NCBI GenBank assembly: GCA_013215385.1
Contig: JABSOY010000008.1
Coordinates: 186,001 to 250,000, forward strand
From: Colwellia sp.
Lineage (GTDB): Bacteria; Pseudomonadota; Gammaproteobacteria; Enterobacterales; Alteromonadaceae
DNA length: 64,000 bases
Reading direction: 5' to 3'
Each line of letters opens with the position of its first letter. The stretch's first letter is position 1. The translations under genes were made by a program, and so were the position numbers. Shown here one piece after another: positions 1 to 10,119 of the stretch. The notes beneath the pieces are model-generated. The model had not been told where the DNA came from. It did not search any database and saw only the letters and a list, made by a program, of their open reading frames with translations.

Positions 1-1
1 C

Positions 2-1039
2 TGGTACCAAAACGCTTTGAATGCTTTTGAGCATACTTGTATTACTGGCCGTGCTGTTTTTGAAAGTTTTGGCGAACAGTTACTCGACTTATCACTAACG
101 GCACAATGGCAATCGACCGCTGCAGAGCAATTGATTGACGACAGTCACAACAAGCATTTATCACTGAAGGCGGAATTAGAATCAGGAAGAGATAAATTAT
201 TAGAACTACGCTCTTCTGGGCAAGGTCGTTCACACGAGCTTGTTGAAGAAATTACCGCCCTTGACCAAGAAACGGCCTTACCACAATTTATGTTTCAAAT
301 ACTTGACGTATTCGGCATTGGCCAAGAAGACAAGTCAGACAATGCCATTGCACTACAGCCAAGTGAACATATGCTTTGTAGCAACTTTCCTTGTTTACCT
401 GATGATGGCACAACCATTACTTTTAACCGTGATACTGCTTTGGCTTGTGAAGATTATCACTTATTAACCTGGGATCATCCTATGGTACGTGGCGCTATGG
501 ATTTAGTGCTTAGTGACCAAACAGGTAATGCCAGTATTGGTTTATTGAAAAATCCGGCGTTGCCGGCAGGTACTTTCTTTATTGAATGTATTTTTACTAT
601 TGAAGCGACGGCGCCAAGCCACTTACAATTGGGTCGTTATTTACCGACAACGCCGATACGTGTTTTAGTTGATAAAAATGGTAACGACTTAGCTGATAAA
701 GTCAGCGAAGCGGTGCTTGATCAACAGCTTTCTCCAGTGAAAAAACAAGTTGCTCTACAATTAATAAAAGCGTTGAAAGACCAAGTGACACCATTAGTGG
801 CAAAAGCTGAAACGCATGCCCAGCCGCAAGTTCTAACTATTCAGCAAAAAGCGCAAGCTAACATGCATAGTGCACTTGATGATGAATTCCAAAGATTAAC
901 GGCCTTAAAAGCGGTTAACCCAAGTGTTCGTCAGCAGGAGCTTGATTTTATAAAGTTACAACAGAGTGAGTTGAGCCATTATATCGACAAAGCACAGCTA
1001 AAATTTGAAGCCGTACGTTTAATTGTAGTGAGCAACTAA
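2..1039 (+). CDS. rapA: RNA polymerase-associated ATPase RapA, C-terminal part (5' end outside window)
   Basis: The reading frame is open from base 2, so this is the last 345 residues of a longer protein and the TTG at 17 is not a real start. RapA is a Swi2/Snf2-type ATPase that binds RNA polymerase and helps recycle it. The two RecA-like motor domains lie outside the window. What remains matches my memory of the enterobacterial RapA C-terminus over its whole length, including the segments NAFEHTC, GRAVFES, LLKNPALPAGT and the terminal EAVRLIVV. RluA begins 2 bp downstream, the same order as in E. coli, which supports both calls. Confidence 0.95.
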   Translation, partial: WYQNALNAFEHTCITGRAVFESFGEQLLDLSLTAQWQSTAAEQLIDDSHNKHLSLKAELESGRDKLLELRSSGQGRSHELVEEITALDQETALPQFMFQILDVFGIGQEDKSDNAIALQPSEHMLCSNFPCLPDDGTTITFNRDTALACEDYHLLTWDHPMVRGAMDLVLSDQTGNASIGLLKNPALPAGTFFIECIFTIEATAPSHLQLGRYLPTTPIRVLVDKNGNDLADKVSEAVLDQQLSPVKKQVALQLIKALKDQVTPLVAKAETHAQPQVLTIQQKAQANMHSALDDEFQRLTALKAVNPSVRQQELDFIKLQQSELSHYIDKAQLKFEAVRLIVVSN

Positions 1040-1041
1040 TC

Positions 1042-1773
1042 ATGTCAAATGAGCAAGAAAATCAACAGCAACCCCAAAAGTTAGCCGCCGTGGCTGTTAA
1101 CCCTGAGTTTGTTTATAACCCGCCAATGTCGCCTTATATTGAGATTATTTATCAAGATGAAGACATTGTCGTGTTAAATAAACAAAGTGGCTTATTAACG
1201 GTTTCTGGTCGTTTACCGGCTCATAAAGATTGTTTACAAAGTCGAGTGAATAAAGTTTTACCGACGGCAACTGTCGTTCATAGATTAGACATGGCAACGT
1301 CTGGCATTCTTATAATGGCGCTGCATAAGCCTGCTCATGTAGCGATAAGTCGAATGTTTCAACAACGTGAAACGAAGAAAAGTTATATTGCTCGTGTTTA
1401 TGGCCATATGAAAGACGACACCGGCTCTGTTGATCAACCGCTTATTTGTGACTGGCCTAATCGGCCAAGACAAATGATTGATCACGAACGGGGCAAGCAA
1501 TCGTTAACGCACTATAAAGTACTTTCGCGTGATATTGATGAAAACGAAGTGCCAAGTACGCTAGTTGAATTAACACCGATAACAGGGCGCTCACATCAAC
1601 TACGCGTGCACATGCTATTTTTAGAACATCCTATTCTTGGCGACCGATTATATTCACATCAAGCGGCAGTTACCGCGAGTTCACGCTTATTGTTACACGC
1701 ACAAATGTTGGAATTAGCACATCCAATGCGCGAAGAATTATTAACCTTCAATGTCCCTTGTCCATTTGTTTAG
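1042..1773 (+). CDS. rluA: Dual-specificity rRNA/tRNA pseudouridine synthase RluA
   Basis: Predicted to convert uridine to pseudouridine at 23S rRNA position 746 and at position 32 of some tRNAs, as in E. coli RluA. The signature motif HRLDMATSG is at residues 80-88, with D83 as the catalytic aspartate; the later GRSHQLRVHM block is also typical. At 243 aa it is slightly longer than the E. coli enzyme (219 aa); the extra part is a polar, glutamine-rich N-terminus. It starts 2 bp after rapA, so the two are probably co-transcribed. Confidence 0.93.
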   Translation: MSNEQENQQQPQKLAAVAVNPEFVYNPPMSPYIEIIYQDEDIVVLNKQSGLLTVSGRLPAHKDCLQSRVNKVLPTATVVHRLDMATSGILIMALHKPAHVAISRMFQQRETKKSYIARVYGHMKDDTGSVDQPLICDWPNRPRQMIDHERGKQSLTHYKVLSRDIDENEVPSTLVELTPITGRSHQLRVHMLFLEHPILGDRLYSHQAAVTASSRLLLHAQMLELAHPMREELLTFNVPCPFV

Positions 1774-1810
1774 CGATAGCGATTAATTGCTATCAATAAA
1801 ATGATTTTTA

Positions 1811-1847
1811 TGCCGATAATGACTTATATCATTGCTTATTATCGGCA
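1811..1847 (+). repeat. Stem-loop upstream of the DUF3530-type gene
   Basis: TGCCGATAAT at 1811-1820 is the exact reverse complement of ATTATCGGCA at 1838-1847, with a 17-base loop. No U-run follows, so it is not a clear intrinsic terminator. It covers the upstream alternative TTG (1832) of the next gene, which favours the downstream TTG at 1871. A smaller hairpin (GATAGC/GCTATC) lies at about 1774-1793. Confidence 0.5.
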
Positions 1848-1870
1848 ATAACGAACAATTGGAGCTTACT

Positions 1871-2812
1871 TTGTTACGACTTTTCTCTTGGCTGGTATTG
1901 ATCAGTTTACTTACCTTAAGCTCTGCGGATAGTCTTGCTTTACCTTTTCAAGACCAAGAAAATAACTCTCAAGAGCAAATCGAAGAAGCTAAAAAAAAGG
2001 CAGATGATACGGCTGATACATCTGAACAAACGTTAAGTAAAGCCAGCAACAAGCGTGCTAAAATTTTTGCCCCGGTTGATGCTATAAGTCAAAAAGAACA
2101 AGATCTCAATCATTACCTCACCAAAGATAATATTTTACCGATGTTGGCTGGCGCCGATGATTTTATAACACTTATTCATGAAAATACCGCCAGTAACCAA
2201 AAAGGCGTGATGATCTTACTACCTGATTGGCAAATGAGTGCTACCAGTAGCAATGCGTTAAACTATTTAAGGGAAACATTACCAAATCAAGGTTGGACAA
2301 CGATCACTATTCAGCCACCTAGCAAACCTGACGGTTACCCGTCAAATGCCTTAAAACTAATAAAAAAAAATGAAGAGAATAAAAAAAACCTTGACCTATA
2401 CCAAGATAAGCTTGTCTTAATCATGAATGCAGTCATGGATAAAGCTAAAAATTATCCCGGCATATTCGTTGTTGTCTCAGAAGGCAGCAATGCGACATTA
2501 TTGGGTGATTTGTATAGTACAGGGAAATTAGCAGCTCCAAGTGCAATGGTGATGCTAAGTAGCTATATGCTTACCGATGCGCAAGCGTTCGCTGAAACAC
2601 TTGCGCAAAGCGACGTGCCGATATTAGATCTTTATTTATCACGGGAACAACAGCTTGTTGAGAGTAATACGGCGCTTAGAAAAGCCCAAGCTAATAAAGA
2701 AATGAAAGTGTATTACCGACAAAAACGCCTTCACAATAACCAAGCAGGTTACTATCCTGAAAAAAGTCTCCTAATCGCGATTAACGGATGGCTAAAGTCT
2801 ATTGGCTGGTAA
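1871..2812 (+). CDS. DUF3530-like secreted protein
   Basis: About 313 aa. I chose the TTG at 1871 because a GGAG sits at 1861-1864 and because the protein then begins directly with a signal peptide (LLRLFSWLVLISLLTLSS, likely cleaved near SLA). Extending to the TTG at 1832 would place polar residues before the signal. After a glutamine/lysine-rich linker the mature part resembles the DUF3530 family, which is related to alpha/beta hydrolases. A hydrolase-like elbow may be the SEGSNA segment near the middle, but it is not the canonical GxSxG. Function unknown; probably periplasmic. Confidence 0.65.
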   Translation: MLRLFSWLVLISLLTLSSADSLALPFQDQENNSQEQIEEAKKKADDTADTSEQTLSKASNKRAKIFAPVDAISQKEQDLNHYLTKDNILPMLAGADDFITLIHENTASNQKGVMILLPDWQMSATSSNALNYLRETLPNQGWTTITIQPPSKPDGYPSNALKLIKKNEENKKNLDLYQDKLVLIMNAVMDKAKNYPGIFVVVSEGSNATLLGDLYSTGKLAAPSAMVMLSSYMLTDAQAFAETLAQSDVPILDLYLSREQQLVESNTALRKAQANKEMKVYYRQKRLHNNQAGYYPEKSLLIAINGWLKSIGW

Positions 2813-2964
2813 GGATGATAGGAAACATAACATGCGCTCTTTATCTTAACGGCTAAGTTATCAGTGTTTTTTAATGTCATGAAGATAAACACTAGTTATC
2901 CTTGATTATTATGAGTAATATTAATTATTGGTATAATTTTCAGATCAAAAAAGGGGTTGTAGCA

Positions 2965-5900
2965 GTGTTTAATAAAGGTTCTAAAGAGCAAGTATTCAGT
3001 CGTTATAATCGCTCGGTATTAGCTGTATTTATTGTTATTACCTTAATAGCCGCAGCGATCTCTTCTTACCAGTATTATACAGAATTGGACTCTCATACCG
3101 ACCAAGAGCTTAATGTATTAAGACAACAAGCACAAATACTTGAAAATACATTGGTATTGAGTTTGAAAAGTATTGCCGGATTGAAAAAATTTGCTAGCTA
3201 TCACCTAACCTTTCCTGAAGAACTACTCGCTACCACACCGCCGCTTGAGCAAGACGGTGCAGAGTTTTATTTGAAAAAAAATAATCGCGACAATTTTGCT
3301 CAACGTAAACATTTTCGTGGCAGTATTACTGGTATTGGTCAAGTAGCTGATTTTGATGAGTTACAAAAACAAGAATTAGCAATGGCCAATGCGTTAACAC
3401 CCGCTTTTATTATTGCAAAAAATTCAATAAAGGAATCAAACTGGTTCTATTACGTTTCGTTGAATAACTTTGTCAGTCTCTATCCTTGGGTAGGACGAGA
3501 TAGTTGGCGATTTTCAAAAAAAAATATCAATAATAATAATATTGATGGTATTAAAAACTTAATGCCAGGTAAAAATAAATTTTTCTGGTCACCACCTTAT
3601 CTAGACTCAGCAGGAAAAGGGCTAAGTTCCTCGTTAGGCACGGCGATTTATCGAGATAAAACGTTAGTGGGGGCGGTATTGATGGACTTTAACCTATCAA
3701 GCCTGCATAAAAGCTTACCGACATTAAATGAACCTGAACATGGCGTGTTATTACTCGATGAAAAAAATAATGTTTTGGTGCATAAAACGTCTACCAATAA
3801 AGCATTATCGAAAAAAGCGGTATGGCAGGACGTAGTGCCAAATGATTTACTTCGCCATTCTTATCAAAGTATTAACGCGTTACCAGACACGGTTAAAGTC
3901 GGTGATTGGCTTATTCAAAAATATCAATTACCCATTAATGGTTGGGTGATGTTGAAATACCAACCTTATAGTGATTTCTCTGCGCTCATTTTAGAGCGTT
4001 TTATTATAATGTTTATTTTACTTTTTCTTGGTTTGTTCGCACTAATGAGTATTATTTATGTGGTGACACGCAATACCTTTATGAAACCCACTAAAGAGTT
4101 TATTAATCATATTGAGCATTGTTCACAGGGCGACCCCGGTAAAGTAAAACCACCGGCTGATTGGTTACATTGGTTTAAAATTGTAGAAGATATTTTTGGC
4201 CAAAATAGAACGTTATTACAACAACTCAAAGATCAGAATATTCTTCTTGATATGCGAGTTAATGAAAAAACCCAAGCGCTTCGTTTAAAAAGCGAACAGC
4301 ATCAACGAGATTATGCCTTGCTTCGTTCTGTGATGGACGCTATCCCAGATTATATTATTTTTAATAGCCTCGATGGCCATATGATTGGCTATAACAAAGC
4401 ATTTGAACAATTCATCCGACCACAAGAATCAACGCTGATAGGAAAACGTAGTGATGAAATAGTGACTAACGAACTAGGTGAAGCATTAGTCTCTATGTCT
4501 GAAAACTCTTTAACGCGTCCGACAGACCAGGGGCTAGAGCAAGTTGTGGTAACGTCAGACAGTACCTATGAAGTTTTTAGTACACAACTATATAGTCAAA
4601 CGGCTGAAGTTGTCGGTACGATAAATTTAGTAAGAGATGTAAGTGTGCAATATGCGGTGAACGTCGCCCTAGAAAAAGCTAAAAATCAAGCCGAACATGC
4701 CAACCAAGCTAAAACTCAGTTTCTAGCGAATATGAGCCATGAAATTCGTACCCCAATTAATGCCATTAAAGGCATGTTGTTTTTGTTAAAAAGAACGCGC
4801 TTAACCAGTGAACAGAATCAACATTTATTAAATGCGGAAGGAGCATCAGTTTCCCTTTTGCATTTAGTTGATGAAGTGCTTGATTTGGCGAAAATTGAAA
4901 CGGGAAATATGTCGATAGTTAAACGGTCAGCAAATATTAACGCGATGGTTGATCAAGCAGTAAAATTGAATATTGGCTTGATTAACCAGAAAAATTTAGT
5001 GCTCAATATACACATTGATTTTGATGTTGCTAACTTTGTTGATACTGATGATATGAGGGTCGTGCAAGTGTTAACTAACTTGATCAATAACTCGGTTAAG
5101 TTTACTCATCAAGGCGAAATTTCAATTTTAGTAAAATGTGAAAACGAAGATAATTCTAAAGTAGTTAATGATGAAATACAGCAAGTATGTTTCACTATAT
5201 CAGACACTGGTATAGGTATTGCTTGCGACAAACAGGGGCATTTATTCGAAGCTTTTCGCCAAGCTGACGAGTCGATGACACGAGAGTATGGTGGTTCAGG
5301 GCTGGGCTTAGCTATTTGCCATCAAATTGTTGCTTTGTTAGACGGTACTATTTCCTTCAATAGTGAATTAGGTAAGGGCAGTGAATTTAGCTTTACGCTG
5401 CCTTTTAAGGTGCTTAGTCAGTATTCAACGAAAGCATTGCCTGAACTAATGTTATATGATTTCTCTCATCGCTTACCTGAGCCATTACAAACTCAGCTAT
5501 TACAATACAATATCACCTCAATTGCAGCATCTACGGCAGCTGATATTGGCAAGCACCAGCAAAGTGATAATATTGTGGTACTGTTCGATGAATATAATAT
5601 GGCTGAACTTGATGAAAGCCTTCTTCAAACCTGTCTCGATACCAGAGCATTATTAGCTATTTGTCATCCTATGGAGCAAGGAATATCGAGTGATCTTATT
5701 GAACGTATAGAATTGCTTAACCTCCCTTATGTATTGTTAGAAAAACCTCTTTATCGTCGATTTATAGAACAGTTAACTGATGCTAAAACAGCTAACTTTC
5801 AAGATGATATGTATTTTATAACCAAGGAAGATCAAGCGTTATTGTCCCAAGGAAATTTACAGGGAGTAACTGTGCTACTCGTTGAAGATAATTTAGTTAA

Positions 5901-6228
5901 CCAGTTAGTAGCGAAAGAATTATTAAAAACTATGCAAGCAGACGTTATTATTGCTGAACATGGAAAAAGGGCACTGGAAATACTGGCAGAAACTGATATC
6001 GATGTCGTATTGATGGATATTCAAATGCCGGTGATGGATGGGTTAACTGCCACAATGAACATTCGTAAACATGTAAAATTTGCTCAACTGCCTATCATTG
6101 CCATGACCGCTCATGCTCGCCAAGAAGATAAAGAGCAAAGCTTTGCAGCAGGCATGAACATGCATATGGCAAAACCTGTAAAAGCAGAATTACTCCTTGA
6201 AAATATTTTATTGGTATTAAAAAAGTAA
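2965..6228 (+). CDS. Hybrid sensor histidine kinase with extracytoplasmic sensor, PAS and receiver domains
   Basis: Start chosen at GTG 2965, preceded by AAGGGG at 2951-2956; the upstream starts at 2902 and 2911 lack a site. From this start (1087 aa): TM1 at about 17-35, a large periplasmic sensor region (Cache-like, with YPWVGRDSW), TM2 at about 344-368, a PAS domain near 470-590, HisKA with SHEIRTPIN (H592 phospho-acceptor), an ATPase domain with NLINNS near 705, DTGIGI and GGSGLGLAI, a degenerate receiver-like stretch, and a true C-terminal receiver with MDIQMPVMDG (D1018). There is no HPt domain, so a separate HPt protein or direct regulator is needed. No response regulator is adjacent, and the signal is unknown. 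Confidence 0.9.
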   Translation: MFNKGSKEQVFSRYNRSVLAVFIVITLIAAAISSYQYYTELDSHTDQELNVLRQQAQILENTLVLSLKSIAGLKKFASYHLTFPEELLATTPPLEQDGAEFYLKKNNRDNFAQRKHFRGSITGIGQVADFDELQKQELAMANALTPAFIIAKNSIKESNWFYYVSLNNFVSLYPWVGRDSWRFSKKNINNNNIDGIKNLMPGKNKFFWSPPYLDSAGKGLSSSLGTAIYRDKTLVGAVLMDFNLSSLHKSLPTLNEPEHGVLLLDEKNNVLVHKTSTNKALSKKAVWQDVVPNDLLRHSYQSINALPDTVKVGDWLIQKYQLPINGWVMLKYQPYSDFSALILERFIIMFILLFLGLFALMSIIYVVTRNTFMKPTKEFINHIEHCSQGDPGKVKPPADWLHWFKIVEDIFGQNRTLLQQLKDQNILLDMRVNEKTQALRLKSEQHQRDYALLRSVMDAIPDYIIFNSLDGHMIGYNKAFEQFIRPQESTLIGKRSDEIVTNELGEALVSMSENSLTRPTDQGLEQVVVTSDSTYEVFSTQLYSQTAEVVGTINLVRDVSVQYAVNVALEKAKNQAEHANQAKTQFLANMSHEIRTPINAIKGMLFLLKRTRLTSEQNQHLLNAEGASVSLLHLVDEVLDLAKIETGNMSIVKRSANINAMVDQAVKLNIGLINQKNLVLNIHIDFDVANFVDTDDMRVVQVLTNLINNSVKFTHQGEISILVKCENEDNSKVVNDEIQQVCFTISDTGIGIACDKQGHLFEAFRQADESMTREYGGSGLGLAICHQIVALLDGTISFNSELGKGSEFSFTLPFKVLSQYSTKALPELMLYDFSHRLPEPLQTQLLQYNITSIAASTAADIGKHQQSDNIVVLFDEYNMAELDESLLQTCLDTRALLAICHPMEQGISSDLIERIELLNLPYVLLEKPLYRRFIEQLTDAKTANFQDDMYFITKEDQALLSQGNLQGVTVLLVEDNLVNQLVAKELLKTMQADVIIAEHGKRALEILAETDIDVVLMDIQMPVMDGLTATMNIRKHVKFAQLPIIAMTAHARQEDKEQSFAAGMNMHMAKPVKAELLLENILLVLKK

Positions 6229-6250
6229 GACCGTTACTGTATAAAAAACA

Positions 6251-7303
6251 CTAATTATTAGGCTGGTCTTTACTGGTTATGACATTTTTTAGCTCTTGCT
6301 CAACAAGGACTTCATCCATCTTTGATACTGGAGTAGGGACCGGTTTAGGGATAGCATGAAAAGGCTCTGCAACATAATGACCATTCCCTATCGCTAATTC
6401 TGATTCATGCGCTATTTCTCCTAAATTAAAAAGAGCAGGTCCTGTCGGTTCGGCTAAAACATAAGAAATTCCGTTTACCATAACGGTTAAATCATCCGCT
6501 TGAACAGGAATTTCAATACCAATTAAGGCGTGATTATCAATAAACACCAGTATCATCTTAATGCGCGGCATTAGGGTTCTTAAAATTGCCGCGGTAAGTG
6601 TTACTTTACTATCGCAATCACCTTGATTTTCCCATAATAACTTTAAGGGAGGACTAAAGCCGGCGCCCGAAGCAGTGACTCGAGATTCTAAAGTAGAATA
6701 AGGGATATTTTGCACAAAGCCTAAAACATAATTAGTAACTCTGCGGATATTCTTAATAGAAAATTTCTCAAGAATAGAAGGTTTTATTGACTTGATGTCT
6801 TCGCTAGAGATATTGGCAAACCGTACGTGATCAGGTTTTACCGCATTAATTCGATCATGAGTGACAAATTTTTGATAAAAATTATCCGTCAAATAATCGG
6901 CCATTAAGCTCTGCTTTAATTGATAAACTTTGCGATATGCGGCATTAACCGTTTGACTGTCCCGACCTCTTATTTTTATTTCATCATCCGACGAATTCTT
7001 ACTAAAGTCTATCATGACGCCTTTAATTCGCTCAGAACGTAGTTGTTTTTGTAAAGCATTGTTAATTGAAATTTTTGCCATTTCAGCTTTGAAACTTTTG
7101 AAGTTTCTAAATCGATCGAATATTGCGTCTTTATTAAGTATAAAACTCAGACTTTGAACTTCTCCTTGTTGATCAAGCCACTGGTAGTTGAATTTATAAT
7201 CCGTATCTTGCTCTTTTTTTGAAAATAAAACTTGTTTGGCGTTGGCGCCAAGCGACAATAATAGAAAAGAGAAAAAAACAATAATTAAGATGAGTCGAAT
7301 CAT
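6251..7303 (-). CDS. Periplasmic transglutaminase-like protein
   Basis: 350 aa with an N-terminal signal peptide (hydrophobic 3-20, ending GANA). The second half shows the order expected of a transglutaminase/cysteine-protease fold: QGDCDSKV with C230, DNHALIGIEI with H258, and AEPTGP with E285 as the third residue. Bacterial relatives are often proteases or transpeptidase-like enzymes; the substrate cannot be told. It is convergent with the histidine kinase, with 22 bp between them, and is separated from topB by about 200 bp. The proline-rich C-terminus is probably disordered. Confidence 0.6.
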   Translation of the reverse strand: MIRLILIIVFFSFLLLSLGANAKQVLFSKKEQDTDYKFNYQWLDQQGEVQSLSFILNKDAIFDRFRNFKSFKAEMAKISINNALQKQLRSERIKGVMIDFSKNSSDDEIKIRGRDSQTVNAAYRKVYQLKQSLMADYLTDNFYQKFVTHDRINAVKPDHVRFANISSEDIKSIKPSILEKFSIKNIRRVTNYVLGFVQNIPYSTLESRVTASGAGFSPPLKLLWENQGDCDSKVTLTAAILRTLMPRIKMILVFIDNHALIGIEIPVQADDLTVMVNGISYVLAEPTGPALFNLGEIAHESELAIGNGHYVAEPFHAIPKPVPTPVSKMDEVLVEQELKNVITSKDQPNN

Positions 7304-7366
7304 AAGGTGTTATCAAACCAGAACAATGGCGGTATATACTAAGCTAACAGTAACGTATTTTTACAG

Positions 7367-7408
7367 CCCATACCAATAAGTGTCGTTATTGGTATGGGTT
7401 TTATTTTA
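7367..7408 (+). terminator. Strong hairpin with U-run on the + strand
   Basis: CCCATACCAATAA (7367-7379) pairs perfectly with TTATTGGTATGGG (7386-7398) around a 6-base loop, followed by TTTTATTTT. This is the form of an intrinsic terminator for + strand transcription. Both flanking genes are on the - strand, and the - strand side lacks an immediate T-run, so its natural client is unclear. Confidence 0.55.
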
Positions 7409-7504
7409 CCAGAAGAATATTTTGGGATAAATTACAGTGCTAGTTTATTTAAATAGCGCCGATTAAAACCGTTAAATGATATTTCTTATGTTTAAATCCA
7501 TTTA

Positions 7505-9433
7505 TTAACTGGCCTTTTTATAAGTGCTTTTTCGTTTTGCTTTACGTTTAAAAGGCACTTTCGGCAATTGAGCAAAAGACTGTTGTTCAGCTTGAGCTAC
7601 CATAGCGGTTAATGTTGTTGTTAATGGTGTAATAAAGTTTTGATAGTTACTTTTTCGTTCACTAATATCATTTAAGGTCGCCTCCCATTGCGCAGTCATA
7701 TCAGGGGTCGTAGCCATTTTAGGCAGGGCGTTGATAAGCGATTTACCAATTTCGGTCGCCGTAATATTTTTACCGATACGCTGCAAAAAACCACGCTTAA
7801 AAAGTAAATCAATAATGCCTGCTCGTGTTGCTTCTGTGCCTAAGCCATCAGTTTCCTTGAGAATTTTTTTAATCGCATTATCTTGCACAAAACGAGCAAT
7901 ACCTGTCATGGCTCCTAGTAGTGAAGCATCTGTGTATGCTTTCGGCGCTTGGGTGATTTTTTCACTAAGACTGCCATGTTCGCAATGTAACTGGTCTCCT
8001 TCTGATAATTCAGGTAAAACTTGTTCAGTGGCCGACGTTTGACTTTCATTCGTCGAGCTTGTTTTTTTAGCCCCTTGAAACATTATTTTCCAACCCTGTT
8101 GCTGAGGAACCTTAGCATTAACAGTAAATTTTCCCTGTGCTATATCTATTTCAACTTGTGTTTGATGATAACAATAAGGCGGATAAAATTGAGCAAGGTA
8201 CTGTCGAACAACTAATTGATAAATATTTTTTTCAAAAGAATTTAAAGCAATATTATCGGCTGACTTTTCAGTAGGGATAATCGCATGATGAGCGCTTACT
8301 TTGGCGTTATTCCATGCTTTATTTTTTAGGGAGGGATCAGCTGCTTGAGCAAACTTTCCATATTCACCCGGTGAACGCGATAAAATTTCAATAATACTTT
8401 TAGCTTGTTGGTGGTGTTCTAGGGGTAAATATCGACAATCAGATCTTGGGTAAGTAATTAATTTATGTTTTTCATATAACGCCTGACAGACATCAAGCAC
8501 TAACTTTGCATTCATCGAGAAACGTTTAGCTGCGTCGATTTGTAAAGAAGATAAATTATACGGCAGGGCTGCTACTTGTTGTTTATCTTGTTTAATAACA
8601 GATGTGACTAGAGCTGGCTGATTGGTAATGCGTTTAACAACATTTTCGGCCAAGGCTTTATTGATCACCTTCTTATTGTCATCCATATAAGGTATGCAAG
8701 CCTCACTCGGCTGCCATTTTACTTTGAAGGTTTCGTTATTTTTAGTGCAGACTGTTGCATAAACATCGAAATAATCATGAGGGACAAAGTTAGTAATTTG
8801 GCGGTCTTTTTCTACGACTAATCCTAAAAGTGGTGTTTGTACCCGACCCACAGAAAGCACCCCGTTATAACCCACTTTCTGTCCTTGTAAGGTATAAGCT
8901 CGAGTTAAATTGATACCATATAACCAGTCGGCACGCGAGCGTGCTAATGCTGATATCGACAGAGGCATAAACTCTTGATTACTTTTTAGGGCATTTAATG
9001 ATCTCTTTACTGCGGGTAAGTTTAAATCGCTGATCAGTAACCGTTTAATTTTTTGTTTTTTTGTTTTTGAAACCTTCAAAAAATCAATGACTTCATCAAC
9101 CAATAGTTGCCCTTCACGATCAGGATCGCCAGCATGAATAATTTCACTGGCACTTTTTACCAGTTTACGTAAAACGCTAAGTTGGGAACGTGTTTGTGCT
9201 TTGGGCTTTAATTGCCATTGCTCGGGAATTATCGGTAGGTGCGACATATGCCATTTTTTGAAGTCGACATTATAAGCTTCAGGATCGGCTTGCTCAAGAA
9301 TATGTCCAATGCACCAACTTACTACGTCACCATTACCGAGTTCAATATAGCCCTTCTGGTTTTTATGGGGCTTGGGCAAAGCGGCTGCAATAGCACGTCC
9401 TAAACTTGGTTTTTCGGCAATATATAGTTTCAA
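7505..9433 (-). CDS. topB: DNA topoisomerase III
   Basis: Type IA topoisomerase that passes and decatenates single strands through a 5'-phosphotyrosine intermediate. 642 aa. The Toprim domain begins MKLYIAEKPS and carries the metal-binding DxDxE in AGDPDREGQ (D103, D105, E107). The active-site tyrosine is Y328 in LITYPRSDC. The C-terminus is basic (KRKAKRK). Translation starts at a TTG, supported by a GGAG eight bases upstream; no ATG fits because the conserved N-terminus begins here. Monocistronic by context. Confidence 0.95.
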   Translation of the reverse strand: MKLYIAEKPSLGRAIAAALPKPHKNQKGYIELGNGDVVSWCIGHILEQADPEAYNVDFKKWHMSHLPIIPEQWQLKPKAQTRSQLSVLRKLVKSASEIIHAGDPDREGQLLVDEVIDFLKVSKTKKQKIKRLLISDLNLPAVKRSLNALKSNQEFMPLSISALARSRADWLYGINLTRAYTLQGQKVGYNGVLSVGRVQTPLLGLVVEKDRQITNFVPHDYFDVYATVCTKNNETFKVKWQPSEACIPYMDDNKKVINKALAENVVKRITNQPALVTSVIKQDKQQVAALPYNLSSLQIDAAKRFSMNAKLVLDVCQALYEKHKLITYPRSDCRYLPLEHHQQAKSIIEILSRSPGEYGKFAQAADPSLKNKAWNNAKVSAHHAIIPTEKSADNIALNSFEKNIYQLVVRQYLAQFYPPYCYHQTQVEIDIAQGKFTVNAKVPQQQGWKIMFQGAKKTSSTNESQTSATEQVLPELSEGDQLHCEHGSLSEKITQAPKAYTDASLLGAMTGIARFVQDNAIKKILKETDGLGTEATRAGIIDLLFKRGFLQRIGKNITATEIGKSLINALPKMATTPDMTAQWEATLNDISERKSNYQNFITPLTTTLTAMVAQAEQQSFAQLPKVPFKRKAKRKSTYKKAS

Positions 9434-9721
9434 AAAGGCTCTCCAACAATGGAAAATATCCGTAAAATAAGTGTAGCATACTAACTGGTGTTTTATACAG
9501 TGTTGTTTGTTGCGATAATACTGAGCACTTGTAAGGTTTATTATTACTGCTTGTTCATTATTGGTATTGACTGAAGTTTTGGTCGTATAACTATTTTCTC
9601 TACGGTATTGATAGCCGAATAATAGCGTAAAGTTTGGGCAAATGGGGACAGATCAGATAAAATACTTAATTGATATCTATGATGATTTACCTTGAATAGT
9701 GCAGAGATGCTGAGAAATAAA

Positions 9722-9949
9722 ATGAAAAAAGTTGTGTTATATACTATGAATAACTGCCCACATTGCGATACAGTGAAAAAATACTTTGAACAGCACAAAA
9801 TAACTTACCGCTTATGTAATGTAAAAACAGCCGCTGGTCAGAAAGAATTTCGCCGGGCAAACTTTAGATCGGTACCGGTAATTAAAATTGGTAATGATTA
9901 CTTGCAAGGATTCAAAGTGAGTGAATTTACAAAAATGTATAATGAATAG
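9722..9949 (+). CDS. Glutaredoxin-family small thiol oxidoreductase
   Basis: 75 aa if started at the ATG at 9722, where the fold begins (MKKVVLYTM); the alternative TTG at 9692 adds ten residues that do not fit the family. The CPHC active site is C12-C15, followed by an SVPVIKIGN segment with the cis-proline typical of NrdH/glutaredoxins. It probably reduces a disulfide on a partner protein in the cytoplasm. It stands alone between topB (divergent) and the diguanylate cyclase. The 288-bp gap upstream shows no other gene. Confidence 0.85.
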   Translation: MKKVVLYTMNNCPHCDTVKKYFEQHKITYRLCNVKTAAGQKEFRRANFRSVPVIKIGNDYLQGFKVSEFTKMYNE

Positions 9950-10119
9950 CCTTAGAATGAATTAGCTAAATACTTTAGTCTGATCAATTATATGTTTTAA
10001 ATTGGAATTCAGTACAATTTTACTAGCGATGCTCGTTTTAAAAAAAAGTCTATGGTAAAGTTGGAAGATGTAAACAATCGATAAAATAAAGTAACAGAAT
10101 CATTAATCACGGATGTGTA

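Noticed and set aside
9544-9798. 84-codon frame on the - strand overlapping the glutaredoxin gene
   Set aside because: Opposite a clear glutaredoxin; no domain and no ribosome site.
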